Shown here in pieces: positions 33,514 through 46,152 of a DNA stretch of 64,000 nt. Each line of letters opens with the position of its first letter. The stretch's first letter is position 1. The DNA is taken from the NCBI GenBank assembly GCA_946800325.1, contig OX326958.1:8938001-9002000 (forward strand), given 5' to 3'. Below the pieces are notes generated by a model, which was given only the letters and a program-made list of their open reading frames with translations, was not told the DNA's origin and ran no database searches. The stretch comes from Luzula sylvatica (Eukaryota > Streptophyta > Magnoliopsida > Poales > Juncaceae). Made by a program: the position numbers and the translations under genes.

Positions 33514-33866
33514 CCGATCGCCATCGATTCGAGGGTCGAATAATAGTCGTATATTAGATATACGCATGGGTTATCAAAGTTCGTACCCGTTTGCATGATG
33601 TTACATATAGAGAAAGTCAAATTTCTTTAAAATTACAAAAGAAATTCGCTAGAGATCGATCAAAAATTGATTGAGAGTATCTAGGAATGATCGTGAAAAA
33701 GTTTCATGATTGATCGTTTCTGAAACGAGCAAAAACAGACAAAATTGCAGGAAACAACAGAAAAATCGCATAGTCCGTTACAACGGACTGGTTGATCTGT
33801 TGTAACGAACACTGTATAAGATACAGGGAATTGGTGATTATCTGCGAAAATCACATAGTCCGTTAC

Positions 33867-35750
33867 TGTAGGATTATACACACGAATTTAGAGGTTTGCA
33901 GCGGAATTATTTGGCATGTATAACCTAATTCTACCTGGATCACGTTCGAAAAACCACGAAAAGGAAGAGTTATTCAGAATTTACCTCGTACAAGTTAGTA
34001 CGTGATGCCTTCTTCTCCAAGTTATTGAACCTTCTCCAAGGATTGCTCGTGCAGTCCCTCTACTCGTGTTCACCTTGATATTCGTCCGATCGGAACCGCC
34101 AACGCCGTTCTAGTCGACGTCACGATTATTTCTCTCAACATATTGCTCAGATCTCTCTTCTATTTCTCTCTGGATCTCACTTTGAAATTCTGTGGAAGAA
34201 AGAAGAATTTCGGCGGCCAGAGAATTTCGGCGGCCAGAATTAGGTCAGAAAAATGGCAGCCTCGAAGAGAGAGAAAGTTGAAATCACAATATATATATAG
34301 GCAAAAATTAGGTTAAAACCCTAGCTTTCGGATTGGGCCGAAATTATGTTAAAACCCAAATTATCTGAATGGGCCCGAAATTAGATTAAATCCTAATTAT
34401 CTGAAATTTGGTTAAAACCCATAATTCTGAACGGGTCCAATTCTGACTGCAGATTTGCCTATTTATATAAATTCTTCCAAGTTAATTCTTAAGCCATATT
34501 TTCTTTCAAACTCCCTCTTGGATTAAGACTTAATCAACTTGGCCATATGTCCAACATATGTCGTGAGATCTAATCACACATGATTTCATTTTTGTTTGTC
34601 CAACAAACGTATTGTTGAGCATTATCTTGAGAATCCGATATGTTACGAAATCTTGGTGTGACCGTTGTAGGTTCGTCTAAGACTGGCAGTGGATATATCA
34701 GCAATCCACAAGGTATTGCGAGCACTAGACTGCCGTTAATACCTACCCAGAATTAGTACGAAAAAGATGGAAAACACCTTTTGAAGATGCAGTACACCTT
34801 CATACCTAGCTCAGATAATTGTTACTAGTCATCTTGTTCGCGATATCTTCCGATCAAAAGAGTCATGGTGAAGCCTAAGACTAAGACTTCAAGTCATCCT
34901 CTTTTCTTTTTGATCAGATATACTATTTCTCGATAAGAATTAGATTGATAATAACAATGCGAACTCTACTGAGTTCCATCGAGCTTGGCCAAGCATTTCA
35001 TCAATCTCAATTCAATCGAGGGGCCCGAGAGATATCTCCCTCTATCCTTTTTCAAGGCTAGAAAGGAACAATTCCTATCTTGCAACCTCACATTCTTTGC
35101 CTATGCTAAAAACAATACTCAATAATAATATCTGCTACACAGTTACGCGTAGGGTTAATTACATCAAAGCATTGTCTTTTCACATACTAGGTATCCGTGA
35201 GATTACTCAAGTATGAAGCACTAAAACGCACTATCTGGATATGGGTTTGTCTCCAATAACTCTAACCATGTCACAAACTCATATAGTGGTCAGTCCAATA
35301 TACAACGCCGCGTATATCCATATTCTAGAATCGACGCTACCGTCTCAGATCAGTAAAATCTGATCATCTCATCTACGAATATGCCGGTGTATGTAAAAGT
35401 CTCCATTCAGTGAATGGACTACTTGGTTCAATTTATGAACAACTTTATACACGAGGGACGTTTTAGAATTATATTCATCCCGTTTAGTGGTTTTACTATC
35501 ATTCAATTGACAAATCAATATGCCAGACTAAGGCCATGCAACATATTATTCTCAACTGACTCGATGCACTAAACTAGAATAAAATTCAAGGTCTATCCGA
35601 TTATTATAATCGAATAACCTCTCACACACTTTCTTGTTATTTAAATTTTTTGAAATATGAAGGTTTAGGTCATATGATGAATAATAATATAAATATCTGT
35701 CTCATAAACAAATACAATCCCAATAACACGCCTAGGGCATAATAAATGTT
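33867..35750 (-). repeat. Copia 3' LTR (nested element)
   Basis: On the minus strand it ends ...TGTGTATAATCCTACA at 33867. It is preceded on the internal side by the polypurine tract CAAGTGGGAG (35760-35751) and the sequence TATTATGCCCTAG, typical of plant Ty1/copia elements. The exact first bases are degraded and do not read TG. A second LTR was not found on the other side. Confidence 0.65.
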
Positions 35751-35849
35751 CTCCCACTTGCACTAGGCAGATCAAATCCCCTTATACAATAAGAAACATA
35801 AATAAAACACCCAATCTAACACTGCGATAGATATCCCAATCATATTGCC

Positions 35850-38166
35850 CTAGCATGCTGCGAATTGACTACCCAAATATTCCTTAACCTGGTTAAGCAT
35901 TGGGATGCCATTTCCAATGAGTAGGATGTCGTCCACGTACAAGATGAGGAATACAACCGAACTCCCACTGAATTTCTTGTATTTACAAGGTTCCTCGATA
36001 TTTTGAATGAAACCATACTTTGCGATAACCTCATCAAATCGTATGTTCCACGCACGAGATGCTTGTTTTAATCCATAAATGGATCTCATAAGCTTGCACA
36101 CTTTATTCGTATTCTTTGGATCGACAAAACCCTCGGGTTGTGTCATATACACATCCTCGGTAAGGTTCCCGTTAAGGAAAGCGGTTTTGACATCCATCTG
36201 CCATATCTCATAATCTTGATATGCAGTTATCGCTAGAAGAATGCGAATACTTTTAAACATGGCTACTGGAGAAAACGTTTCATCATAGTCTACACCATGA
36301 ATTTGCTTGAAACCTTTCGCCACCAGTCTTGCTTTAAAAGTGTGTACATTACCATCCATGTCGATTTTCTTCTTGAAGACCCATTTGCACCCAACGGTCT
36401 TAGCACCATTAGGTAGATCAATAAGATTCCAAACCTTATTATCATACATGGACTGGATCTCGGTTTTCATGGCGTCATGCCATTTCGAGGAATCCAAGCT
36501 AGACATAGTACCTTTGTAGGAGGTTGGCTCATCATCTAGAGTCAACTCATCATCGTCATTACTAATGAGAAATCCATATCTCTCAGGTTCTTGACGAATC
36601 CTACCAGATCTACGTATAGCTTGTGTATTAGATTCTGATCCACCATCCAATGGTAACTCAGAATTTTGTTCCAAATCAACTTGTTCCAAATCAACTTGTT
36701 CATTTTGTGGTTCTCGAATTTCTTCGAGATCAATTTTACTCCCACTGGCTTGACGATCTAGGAATTCCTTCTCTAAGAAGTGTCCTCGTCGAGCCACGGA
36801 AACCTTGTTTTCGGTAGGCAAGTAAAAGTAGTATCCTCTTGTTTCTTGAGGATACTCCACAAATAAACACTTGTCTGATCTTGGCTCGAGTTTTTCCGTC
36901 AATAACCTTTTGACGTATGCCTCGCAACCCCAAATCTTAAGATAAGACAATGATGGCACCTTGCCATGCCATAATTCATATTGTGTCTTTTCAACCGATT
37001 TGGACGGAACTCTATTCAGTATATGAGCGGCCGTTTGAAGCGCGAAACCCCAAAATGACTTTGGAAAATCCGTTCGACTCATCATCGAGCGAACCATGTC
37101 TAAAAAAGTCCGATTCCTCCTCTCGGACACTCCATTCCATTGGGGTGTACCGGGTGGAGTCCATTGTGATACTATACCACAATCTCGAAGATAGTCCTCA
37201 AACTCATAGCTCAAGTATTCACCACCTCGATCCGATCGAATGGCTTTTACTTTCTTGCCCAGTTGAAGTTCTACTTCGTGTTGAAACTCTTTGAATTTCT
37301 CAAAAGTTTCACTTTTGTGACGCATTAAGTATAGATATCCATATCTGCTATAATCGTCAGTAAAGGTCACGAAGTAGCGATACCCATTTCTAACATCGAC
37401 ACTCATCGGTCCACATACATCGGAATGTATAAGAGCCAACACATCTTTCGATCTTTCTCCCTTTTTGGAGAAAGGTGTCTTTGTCATCTTACCCATCAAA
37501 CAAGATTCGCAATTTTCTATTGACTCTATGTCAAAATAATCTAGCACTCCATCCTTTTGGAGTCTAGCAATACGTTTCTCGTTTATGTGTCCGAGACGAC
37601 AATATCATGAGTATGTTTCATTAGTTTGAGTAGTATTTATGTTATAAATGGACTGTTTATTTTTGTTATTTTCTAAATCCAAGACATATAGACCATTTTC
37701 AATTAGAACATTACTAAAGAAAATGTCATTCTTGCGAATAAAACAATCATTAGTACCAATAACTAATTCATATCCATCCGCAATAAGTCTCGAAACAGAA
37801 ATGATACTCCTACTCAAAGTAGGTACATAACAACAATTATTCAAAACTAAAACAAATCCATTTGGCAAAGTTAAATCATACGTCCCTTCGGCTAATGCTG
37901 CTACTCGAGCTCCATTCCCAATGCGTAAATCAACTTCGCCACGAATCAACGATCTTCTACTTCTTAGGCCCTGCATATTATTACAAATATGAGTCCCACA
38001 TCCAGTGTCCAACACCCATGATGATGAAGTAAAGAAATAAGAATCGATAACAGAAATACCTGATGCCGGTGTGTCCAAGGAAGCGGTCTTTTGCTTGCTC
38101 TCCCTCAGGAAGATCTCGCAATCACGCTTCCAATGTCCCTCCTTGAGGCAGTGGAAACACTTCTTG
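35850..38166 (-). pseudogene. Ty1/copia pol (protease, integrase, truncated RT)
   Basis: Reading leftward: a zinc knuckle CFHCLKEGHWKRDC near 38150, then protease WVLDTGCGTHIC. GAG-pre-integrase follows (CRLGHINEKR), broken by TGA in place of the usual TGG at about 37608. Then come the integrase core with HSDVCGPM, RSDRGGEY and SERRNRT, the RT palm with KARLVAKGF and QMDVKTAFLNG, and YVDDILLIGN. The frame stops at LGSQFAAC (35850). The end of RT and all of RNase H are deleted, and sequence from near the 3' UTR follows directly. Such a protein would normally make cDNA and integrate it. Here it cannot: RNase H is missing and one nonsense codon and one frameshift interrupt it. Confidence 0.9.
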
Positions 38167-38875
38167 TCATCCTTGGCTTTTCTTGCTCACGGGCTTAGGC
38201 GCAACCTTGTTACCCTTTGCCTTCCTCTTCTTGTTCTTGTTCCCATTGTTTGGACTCTTCCCTTGAACCACCAATACCTCCGAAGTCCTAGACTTCATGT
38301 ACTGCGGTTTCATGTCACTTTCGAATGTTCTGAGCATTCCGAAAAGCTGGGGAATGGTCCTTTTCATGTCTGACATGTGGAAATGCGAAATGAATGAATC
38401 AAAACTCGGTGGGAGTGACAACATGATCAAATCAGTTTGTAACTCCACCTCGAATTTCATGCCAAGCCTCTCAAGATGATCGAAATATCCTTTCATCTTG
38501 AGAAGATGCGAGCTAACGGGTGTACCCTCTTGCATCTTGCATTGCGTCGCATTGCCAAGAGCTTGATACTTCTCCACCCTTGCTTGAACCTGAAACATCT
38601 CCCTGAGTTGTTTCATAATCTCGTATGCATCCTGTTTCTCAAACTGGATTTGATATTCAGGAGTCATAGTAGCCAACATGAGGCATGTGACATCATTCGA
38701 ATCGTTCATCAAGGTCATATATTCGAATATGGCATCCCCAGTTGCGTCATCCCCTGGCACAGGAGGGATAGGCGTCTCCAAGACATGTGCCTTTCCTTCC
38801 TGTTTCAGAACGAATCCCAGATTCCTCTTCCAAAATGGAACGCAAACTAAAGCGGTTATTACTTGGTAAAGCCAT
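38164..38875 (-). pseudogene. Ty1/copia gag, deleted and frameshifted
   Basis: Starts MALPSNNRFSLRSILE at 38875, then loses the conserved KLNGTNF..W segment and continues in another frame with LKQEGKAHVLETPIPPV. The body has the copia gag pattern (LREMFQVQARVEKYQAL, HLLKMKGYFDHLERLG, LSLPPSFDSFI). At the gag-pol junction an A-rich stretch shifts the frame (KKSQG stop instead of KKAKDDKKCFHC). The protein would normally form the particle shell. Confidence 0.85.
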
Positions 38876-39933
38876 GAAATCTACAATTTTTGAAAAATAA
38901 TGTAATTAATAACGTGGTCTTTCATATATTAAAATTCATTTTAAACAACTTGAAATACCCATTATTTTATCATTTCAAATAGCCCCCACTATTGAAACGG
39001 AGATTTGATACCTTAAATCTCATAATGGACAAGATACCTATTTAACGTGTTTCTATGGTGACTATGTCCAACCACTCAGAAAATACGTCACGTCGGGTAG
39101 GACAGCGTCCAATCATCTCCAAAACGATTCTTGATTTATTCATGAGATCCGGTATTGAGTCCAACTCAAAACCAGAGTATGTTTACCTCACTCCTTGCCC
39201 CAAATACTAGCCTAGCTAGTTAATTGGTCAAGTCCAAACCACAAATGGAGTATCATTCAATTAACGAATTGACATGCCAGACTAAAACCATGCAACACGT
39301 CAACTCCTAATCAATGCATGCCTTCAATGCTATGTATGTGAAAATATGTGTCAGACTATGGCCATGCAACACAAATAAACAAATACTAGTCTCGAAGGTT
39401 CCACTTTGGGAGGCAATTTACTTGATAATTACATGGGAGGATTTTCTTTTATAAAATCATATAATTCTAAATTCTATTCATTCACAAAACAAATAAAATT
39501 TATGGTATATCATATTGGCCTTTAAGTTTTATGAGCAATCATAAAACCCTAAATTCCCAACCCTAAAACCCAAGATGATCTTTTGGCTTTTCTTGAAGAT
39601 CCAATCTTCGTGTCGTGTAGTGTCGTCTTGCCTTGAATGTTCTTCTTCAAAACTAAACATATTCTACTACAACTTTGGAAGACTCACAGGTCCCCATATT
39701 AAAATAGTTTACAATTTCGAAAGCTCACCGGCCCCCACACAACACACATACAAACATTCACAAACAATCATCCCCGTTTTAGGCTATATGCTATACCGAA
39801 TCGAATTTATAAATTGAAAATTTTTAAATTATTGGGCATTTTTGACAGAATTTTTTTTTTGTTGTCCAGAATTTTGTTCGTACGATCGCAACTCCAAGTT
39901 TGATCGAACAAACGACAGAAAAAAAATTTCAAG

Positions 39934-39967
<34 letters not shown>

Positions 39968-39999
39968 TCTGTATTTATTAAAATATATTTAACAGATCC
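38876..39999. other. Copia leader remnant, no 5' LTR
   Basis: GACATGCCAGACTAAAACCATGCAAC at about 39270 resembles CAATATGCCAGACTAAGGCC at about 35519 in the LTR region, so this is related leader DNA. No tRNA primer site and no LTR start were found. Near 39934-39967 a T run joins an A run, a likely rearrangement junction before the truncated right LTR of the host element. Confidence 0.5.
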
Positions 40000-41031
40000 A
40001 TTTCAAGTTTCGGATCAACCGTAAAAGTGTACACAAGGATAAACGAATGAAAACGTACATTGGTGGTCATAATTTTCAGTAGGAAAATCAAATTTGAATG
40101 GTTCAAATTGGGTTAGATAGATAATAAGATTATCTATATGCTTCATGTAGAAAAATATTTCATATGAACGAAGTATCAGTGTCGTTTCAATGAAATAACG
40201 AAAGGGTGCAACAGTATGACATACAGTTAGTAAAACTGTCATACCTTTTGCATACTCCAATTGGGCTGGGCAACATTGGGTCGGAAAGGTAATAAGATTA
40301 TCTACAACTTTCGTGAAGGTTGATTTTATGTTAAAGGAATTTAACAATTTCGTTTTTACAGAATACTGAAAGGTTCATGAATTTTTCTTTGTGAAAGGGT
40401 GTATATTGAATATACATGCCTTTTGACCCATCCTAATCATATGTGATATAAATAGGATATTTCTCTCTTCTCTAAGTGTAGAGCATTCAGTCCAACATGT
40501 TGAATTAATAAGATTAATCCATAAAATAGAGAGTCATCTTTCTAAGAGCGAAAGAGTGCGAAGAGAGAAAATCGAGAAAAAGAGTTTTTGTCGGTGTAGA
40601 GAATCGATCTAATCAAGCAAGTTCGCCGGTGCTTCGTCTAGACAGTTGGATCCGCGACCGACGTCTTCCGACTCAAGGTGGATACACACGTAGATGAGCG
40701 ACACTTGTGGCTCTTCGATTGTGATCAAACCGATGGAGCAAAATAGTTGGCTGTGCAAGAGTGTGGGTGTGGGACGCACGAAGACAACCGGAGACGTGTC
40801 AAGACGGTGGGAGACGTGTGGTATGGGACGCACGGGCTAGTCACCAACGTGACACCGGAGAAGGAAAGAATGCGAGCGATCAACCCGTCGTGCGTGATCA
40901 ATTTCACGCTGGTAATCGTCTATCTTACTTTGTATCGTACCCTCGAAGTCGTGGCGTGATCTTGAATTTTGGGAACCGGACTGGACCTTCATATCAGCTG
41001 CGCGGGCCCGGGGTCGGGTGAATTCCCTTCA
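40000..41031 (+). repeat. 3' LTR of composite element
   Basis: Begins at GTTTCGGATCAACCG, so the first dozen bases of the LTR are missing, and ends GAATTCCCTTCA. Its last 335 bp (from 40697) are duplicated at 23626-23958. Confidence 0.8.
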
Positions 41032-41255
41032 ATATGCCCTCTAAACATATTGATTGTCTGCACGAGGAAAGAAATTAAAGAGTATTGAATATGTATAATT
41101 ACTAGTGTACTCTTTTTCTAATATGTACATAACCTGCTGAATCCAGGTTTTTACTGGCTGAATAAGATTATCCCCTTTTTTAATTCAATTGGAGCCATAG
41201 ATTTGTGGAAAATGAAATATACGGTTGATATATTTTGGGTGTTGAAGAAAAACTC

Positions 41256-41553
41256 GGCTGTTTGGCACCTTGGAATTTAGCATGGAATTGGATCTTATAT
41301 CTCCTCATTTCGTAATTCTTTGTTTGGGACACACTTCTAAGTGGAATAATGAAATGCATGTATATTCTCTTTTGCTATTATACCCGCAAACTTTAACTCC
41401 AAAAAATCTCAGAATGTCAAGATGCTGGAAAAGTGGGTGTACATCCCTATGCATGCTCCCTTGTATATAATTTATATATGTCTCAAATAGAATTATTTTG
41501 AGTATATTTTTGTTGTTGTTCAAATTAATCATAATATTGGATTATTTTGAGTA

Positions 41554-41628
<75 letters not shown>

Positions 41629-42093
41629 ATAAATTATTATTATTATTATAATAAAGTAATGATATTATAATTATTATATCCATATAATTAAAATAATATT
41701 ATGTATTATTGTAATAGTATATAATAATTATATTATATAATTAATATAATATTAGAATCTTACAATTAAAATTCCACTCCACTAATTTAAGCATCTTATA
41801 ATAATAATAAAGTGGAATTGGATTATATACTTCCACTCCACAAAATTAATTATATGTATGAAGTCTATAGAATGAATATAATATTATATATTATTATAAT
41901 AGTATAATAACTATTATACATAATAATTATATATCATTAATATAAAATTACATTTATAATTATAATTATAACTATAGAAATATTATCATATTATATGGAT
42001 AAAATATAATATTATAATAAAAAACTGTACATTTAATATTATTATAATATTATAATATAATGATATATTGTTCTATTAATTATATGAACATAA

Positions 42094-42135
<42 letters not shown>

Positions 42136-42339
42136 ATTACTTTATAATTTTTAGTTGTATATTAATAATAAATTTTCAAAATTCCAGAATTTTTCAAACA
42201 ACCAAACAAAGAATTATACTTTCCAGCATCTTATAATTCGGACATCCAAACAAACTGTGGAATTACTAATTCCAGAACTTTTTACTCCTCCACCTTATAA
42301 TCCGATTCCACCCTACTAATTCCTCTTGCCAAACAGGCC
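41256..42339. mobile_element. DNA transposon with GGCCTGTTTGGCA ends (non-autonomous)
   Basis: Present in copy 2 but absent in copy 1. Ends GGCTGTTTGGCA and TGCCAAACAGGCC are inverted. The interior is AT-rich with (ATT)n runs at about 41560-41630 and 42090-42130 and no coding frame. The ends suit PIF/Harbinger or hAT MITEs. Copy 1 has seven extra bases (TTGTTAC) at the site and no clean duplication is seen. Confidence 0.7.
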
Positions 42340-42914
42340 ATAGAAGAAGGAAAATTAATTTAATTTGAAATATGAAATTTTATTTTATGGGTTTTGGTTA
42401 AATATATAAACAAACAGGTGGTATCAGGTACGGATAATTTTATTTTATGGACTTTGGTTAAAAACTTTTGCATATTAAAGAAATATATTCTTATATGAAA
42501 ACATGAAAACAATAGTTTGGTCCCAACAGAGACGATAATATAAGCGAAAATGGACTTGAACCAAAGAGTGGATTTGCACACAAGACAATTCTCACTATTC
42601 ACAACTTAACAAAGAGTGGTTTGTTAATTGTAATTAAATTTGTTTAAGAATTCTCGATTTTTCAAAAGTCGATCATTTTAACATTGAAAAGTCGAGAGTG
42701 TTATTTCAAGAATTATCAAATTATGTTGAATATTTTGATTATTTGCAAACTTATTTCGTTTACAAATCAAAATTTTCATAAATTTAATTCATAACATAAA
42801 TAAACATCCAAGGTAGTTTCATAAAACAAGTTCATAACACAAAACCCAAATATAAATCCATAATAATACAATTACAAGTCAAATATAATTCATATCATAA
42901 AATATAACTTATTA

Positions 42915-43292
42915 GGGGAGTTCTATCATACACCACTTTTAGTTATGATACTTCCAATTTCAAGGATATTTTGAGTAATTATCAATTAATGAGTATTTAA
43001 GGTAAATTTTCATGTATATTTATCAATAAATGGTAGGATAAATATGAAATTTGAATTGTTCATGAAAGAACAAATATCCATAAAAAATAAAATTTCAAGG
43101 ATATTTTGAGTAATTATCAAGTAATGAGTATTTAAGGTAAACTTTCAAGTATATTTATCAATAAATGGTAGGATAAATAGAAAATTTGAATTGTTCATGA
43201 AAGAACAAATATTCTTAAAAAATAAAATTTATGATACACTCTTATAAATATCCCCAAAATACCCTTTTAAAAGAGTGTATGATAGAACTCCC
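42915..43292. mobile_element. MITE, twin of 24763-25140
   Basis: Same GGGGAGTTCTATCATACACC and GATAGAACTCCC ends and the same internal duplication, carried along by the segmental duplication. Confidence 0.65.
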
Positions 43293-43732
43293 AATTTATT
43301 AACTCAAAATGTCAAATAATTTAGCATTAGATAATTATTTCTCCTCGCACATATTCAAAAGTGTCCTAATTGGTCACACTTTCGAAACTTCCTTTGCATT
43401 TAGATTTCTTTTTATAGAGTGACTTTCACCTATGATACATTGATACTCTCTTTTCCTTTGCACTGAAACTATTTATTTCTATATCTTGAAGCATGCTCCT
43501 CATGACTGATGTAAACATTCTTGTCATGCCTTGCCGAAAGAAAATAGAAAAAACATAAATACTTACGGATATGTGAGAATTAAGATATTTGCATTATTAA
43601 GAACAATAGAGTATGATTTGCCTTGTGGATACATTAGTGCTCCAGATTGTTCGAACTGATTGATTTTGCAAATAACTTAAACGGTAAATTTAAAAAGTAA
43701 AATCTACATTATGTCTTAATTGCAGAAAAACC

Positions 43733-43747
43733 ACACACACACACACA
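43733..43747. repeat. Short (CA)n, allele-like counterpart of 25579
   Basis: About seven CA repeats at the position where copy 1 has about nineteen. Confidence 0.85.
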
Positions 43748-45327
43748 ATAAAAGCTTCCAAGGGAAAGTACATAGGGCTAATGGACCATTCTAGGATCAC
43801 ATATACAAATCACCGAAATACTCCGAAGTGTAATTTTTGGTACGTAATTTGGTGGGACCCATTCAAATTATTTCTTTATTGAGTAGTTTGGTGAAGAATT
43901 GGGATTTGTTTCGGTGAGTGAAGTGTTTTTGCCGGGCTAATTAAAGTTTTAAATTCTAAAATGTTGCACAAAAATGGAATATTTATGGAATCCCCATGAA
44001 TCAAGTATTAAGATCAGAGTGATGATATACATCCCATTAAAATCAACTATGATAGTTGATGTGTTGGCACCAAATTAAATGTAGTGATAAACCAAGATCA
44101 TTTAATTTTTGCCATCATATATATATTGGAAAAGAAGGGGAAAAATGATCCACCGTTTCACACATCATTAATTTATTTAATATTTTTAATTATTTTATTT
44201 ACCACCATATATAATTAATCGAATTCAAATATATAAATTTAGAAAATAACTTAGACTGAATTAATATATTATTTAACATGTGTCAAACGGATACACATGA
44301 ATAAAATATCATAAAAAATAAACAAAAATATAACAAAACATAATAATAATTATTTCGCAAAAATAAGTAAAATAAAAATGAAAATATTTTACTTTTAAAA
44401 AAGATTGACAATAAAATAATAAAAAATTATTCATATAAATATGACTTGTCATGTGTTAAATTAAATATAACAAAAATATTAAATAAAACAAATCATGTTT
44501 TAATAATTTGTTTTACCACCTAATCAACGTGGTTTCCTATCTAATCAATACTGTTTGCCACCTAATTAATACGGTTTGTCAATTTATTGTTTCAAATATT
44601 AAACATTCAATGCATTTATTTAATACTGACAACACAAATATATTTTTTCTTAAGATTATATACTTAAATTTTGATATTAATGATGTATTGAGTTTATGTT
44701 GTTGAAATATTGATCATGCAACAGTTTTGTATTGTTGTAATTTAATTCCAAACATGTAAAAAATGTATATTATAGAATCTTCATAGAAAAAAATGTTAAA
44801 TTTGATATTTCTTCTCGAAATGTTTTTAGTTTATTTTTATGTCTAAAACATAAAGTTTATCATAGTACAACACAATTACTCCAATTAATAAAAAAAAATT
44901 TCATTTTGTAACTATGATGATGCTTTTTTAATAATACTCGAACTAACATATACTCCAATTACACAAGTATTCTAAAATGAATATGAAATAAGAAATACAT
45001 TTTTTGAATAATATTCCAATTAACAGATGATTAGAAAGCAGTTTTTTTTTTAATAATAAATACTCCTATTAGCATATTGATACAAAAGTCCCTCAAAATC
45101 GCAAAATAGTCCCTGCAAATTCAAAACCAAAAATAGTCTGTAAATTCATGAGTAAACCAAAAAATAATCCTTGAAGTGATCAATGCAGGGACTTTTGTGT
45201 AAAATCGACTTACAGCGTAATGAGCGGCGTAAGGAAAAGAATGTAGTGATTTTCCAAAAATAGGTTGATCTTGTCGTCCGTTGTTAAGTGTGAGGTGTTA
45301 GGTTTGAAACAAAATCGAAATATAGAA

Positions 45328-46152
45328 ATGTGTAGTTGGATATCAAGCTTCGTATATGAATGTATCAGTGCAATTCATTTCGAATGTATTATTCGTTATC
45401 AAGCAAGCAGCAATTATTTGTTTTCAAGCATTAATAACATGTCAGAAGCATCGCGCACAACACTCGTTTCTCGCAGCCGTGCGTTCCTGCGGCGCGGGGT
45501 CCGCAATTTGCAACGTGCAAATGCACGCCGACCTCACCGACCCATTGTGAATACCCCCAGCTTTAACCCGATACTGGTACTGGGACGAGAGAGATCTGCA
45601 ACGGGGGAAACAAACTACGATTTTTTCTACCATGGCGAAGACGGAACGGGTCTGCACCCGTTACCCGATGCCATTTCAGACTTCTTTCTGAACACCGGCT
45701 TCCTAGAACGACTTTTGGAGGCTAACGGGATTCGAAACCTCGCTCCATGGAAACCCTCAATCGCATCCATGCCGACCATAACCATCTCCTCCAGCCATAT
45801 AGAGTCGAAGTCTCATTGTGCGGTTTGCACGGAGCCTTTTGAGCTTGGGTGCGAAGCTCGTCAGACGGCATGCAACCATCTTTACCATCATGATTGTATC
45901 ATGCCGTGGCTCTCGCTTCGCAATTCGTGTCCAGTTTGTAGGCGAGCAATACCGATAAGTATCGGAGAGGGGTCTGGAGGGGAACCGGCAGGCCTGACCA
46001 TTCGGAGGACGCCAGGTGGCGGATTTGTAGCCAGTCCATTCTTGGGAGAGGTTAGTGCGCCGCCGGAAGAGGATAACAGCACAGGCCCTGCCATTACAGG
46101 CACAAGGACGGGATTCTTTCGAAGAATCTTTAGTTGCTTGGGCCCGCATTAG
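45328..46152 (+). CDS. RING-H2 E3 ubiquitin ligase, copy 2
   Basis: 274 codons from the first in-frame ATG, with an alternative start at 45439 (237 aa). The protein is identical to copy 1; I see one silent T to C change in the codon stretch for SPFLGE (about 46041). The full RING-H2 set of eight metal ligands is kept. Upstream inverted repeat and 3' flank are shared with copies 1 and 3. Identity this high over 18 kb of separation means very recent duplication or gene conversion. No intron, frameshift or stop is seen. Confidence 0.85.
   Translation: MCSWISSFVYECISAIHFECIIRYQASSNYLFSSINNMSEASRTTLVSRSRAFLRRGVRNLQRANARRPHRPIVNTPSFNPILVLGRERSATGETNYDFFYHGEDGTGLHPLPDAISDFFLNTGFLERLLEANGIRNLAPWKPSIASMPTITISSSHIESKSHCAVCTEPFELGCEARQTACNHLYHHDCIMPWLSLRNSCPVCRRAIPISIGEGSGGEPAGLTIRRTPGGGFVASPFLGEVSAPPEEDNSTGPAITGTRTGFFRRIFSCLGPH

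Larger units (their letters stand above)
32487..41031 (+). mobile_element. Composite LTR element with nested copia, TSD ATATG
   Basis: The 5-bp duplication ATATG lies at 32482-32486 and 41032-41036. The left LTR (32487-33513) begins TGTGAAAGAAATACAG. The right LTR (about 40000-41031) ends GAATTCCCTTCA. After the left LTR comes internal sequence of the palindrome-array family (GATCGCCATCGATTCGAGG, then TCCGTTACAACGGAC), cut at 33866 by a copia LTR. The primer site next to the left LTR and the far internal part have been deleted, and the start of the right LTR is missing. Orientation is plus. Confidence 0.8.
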
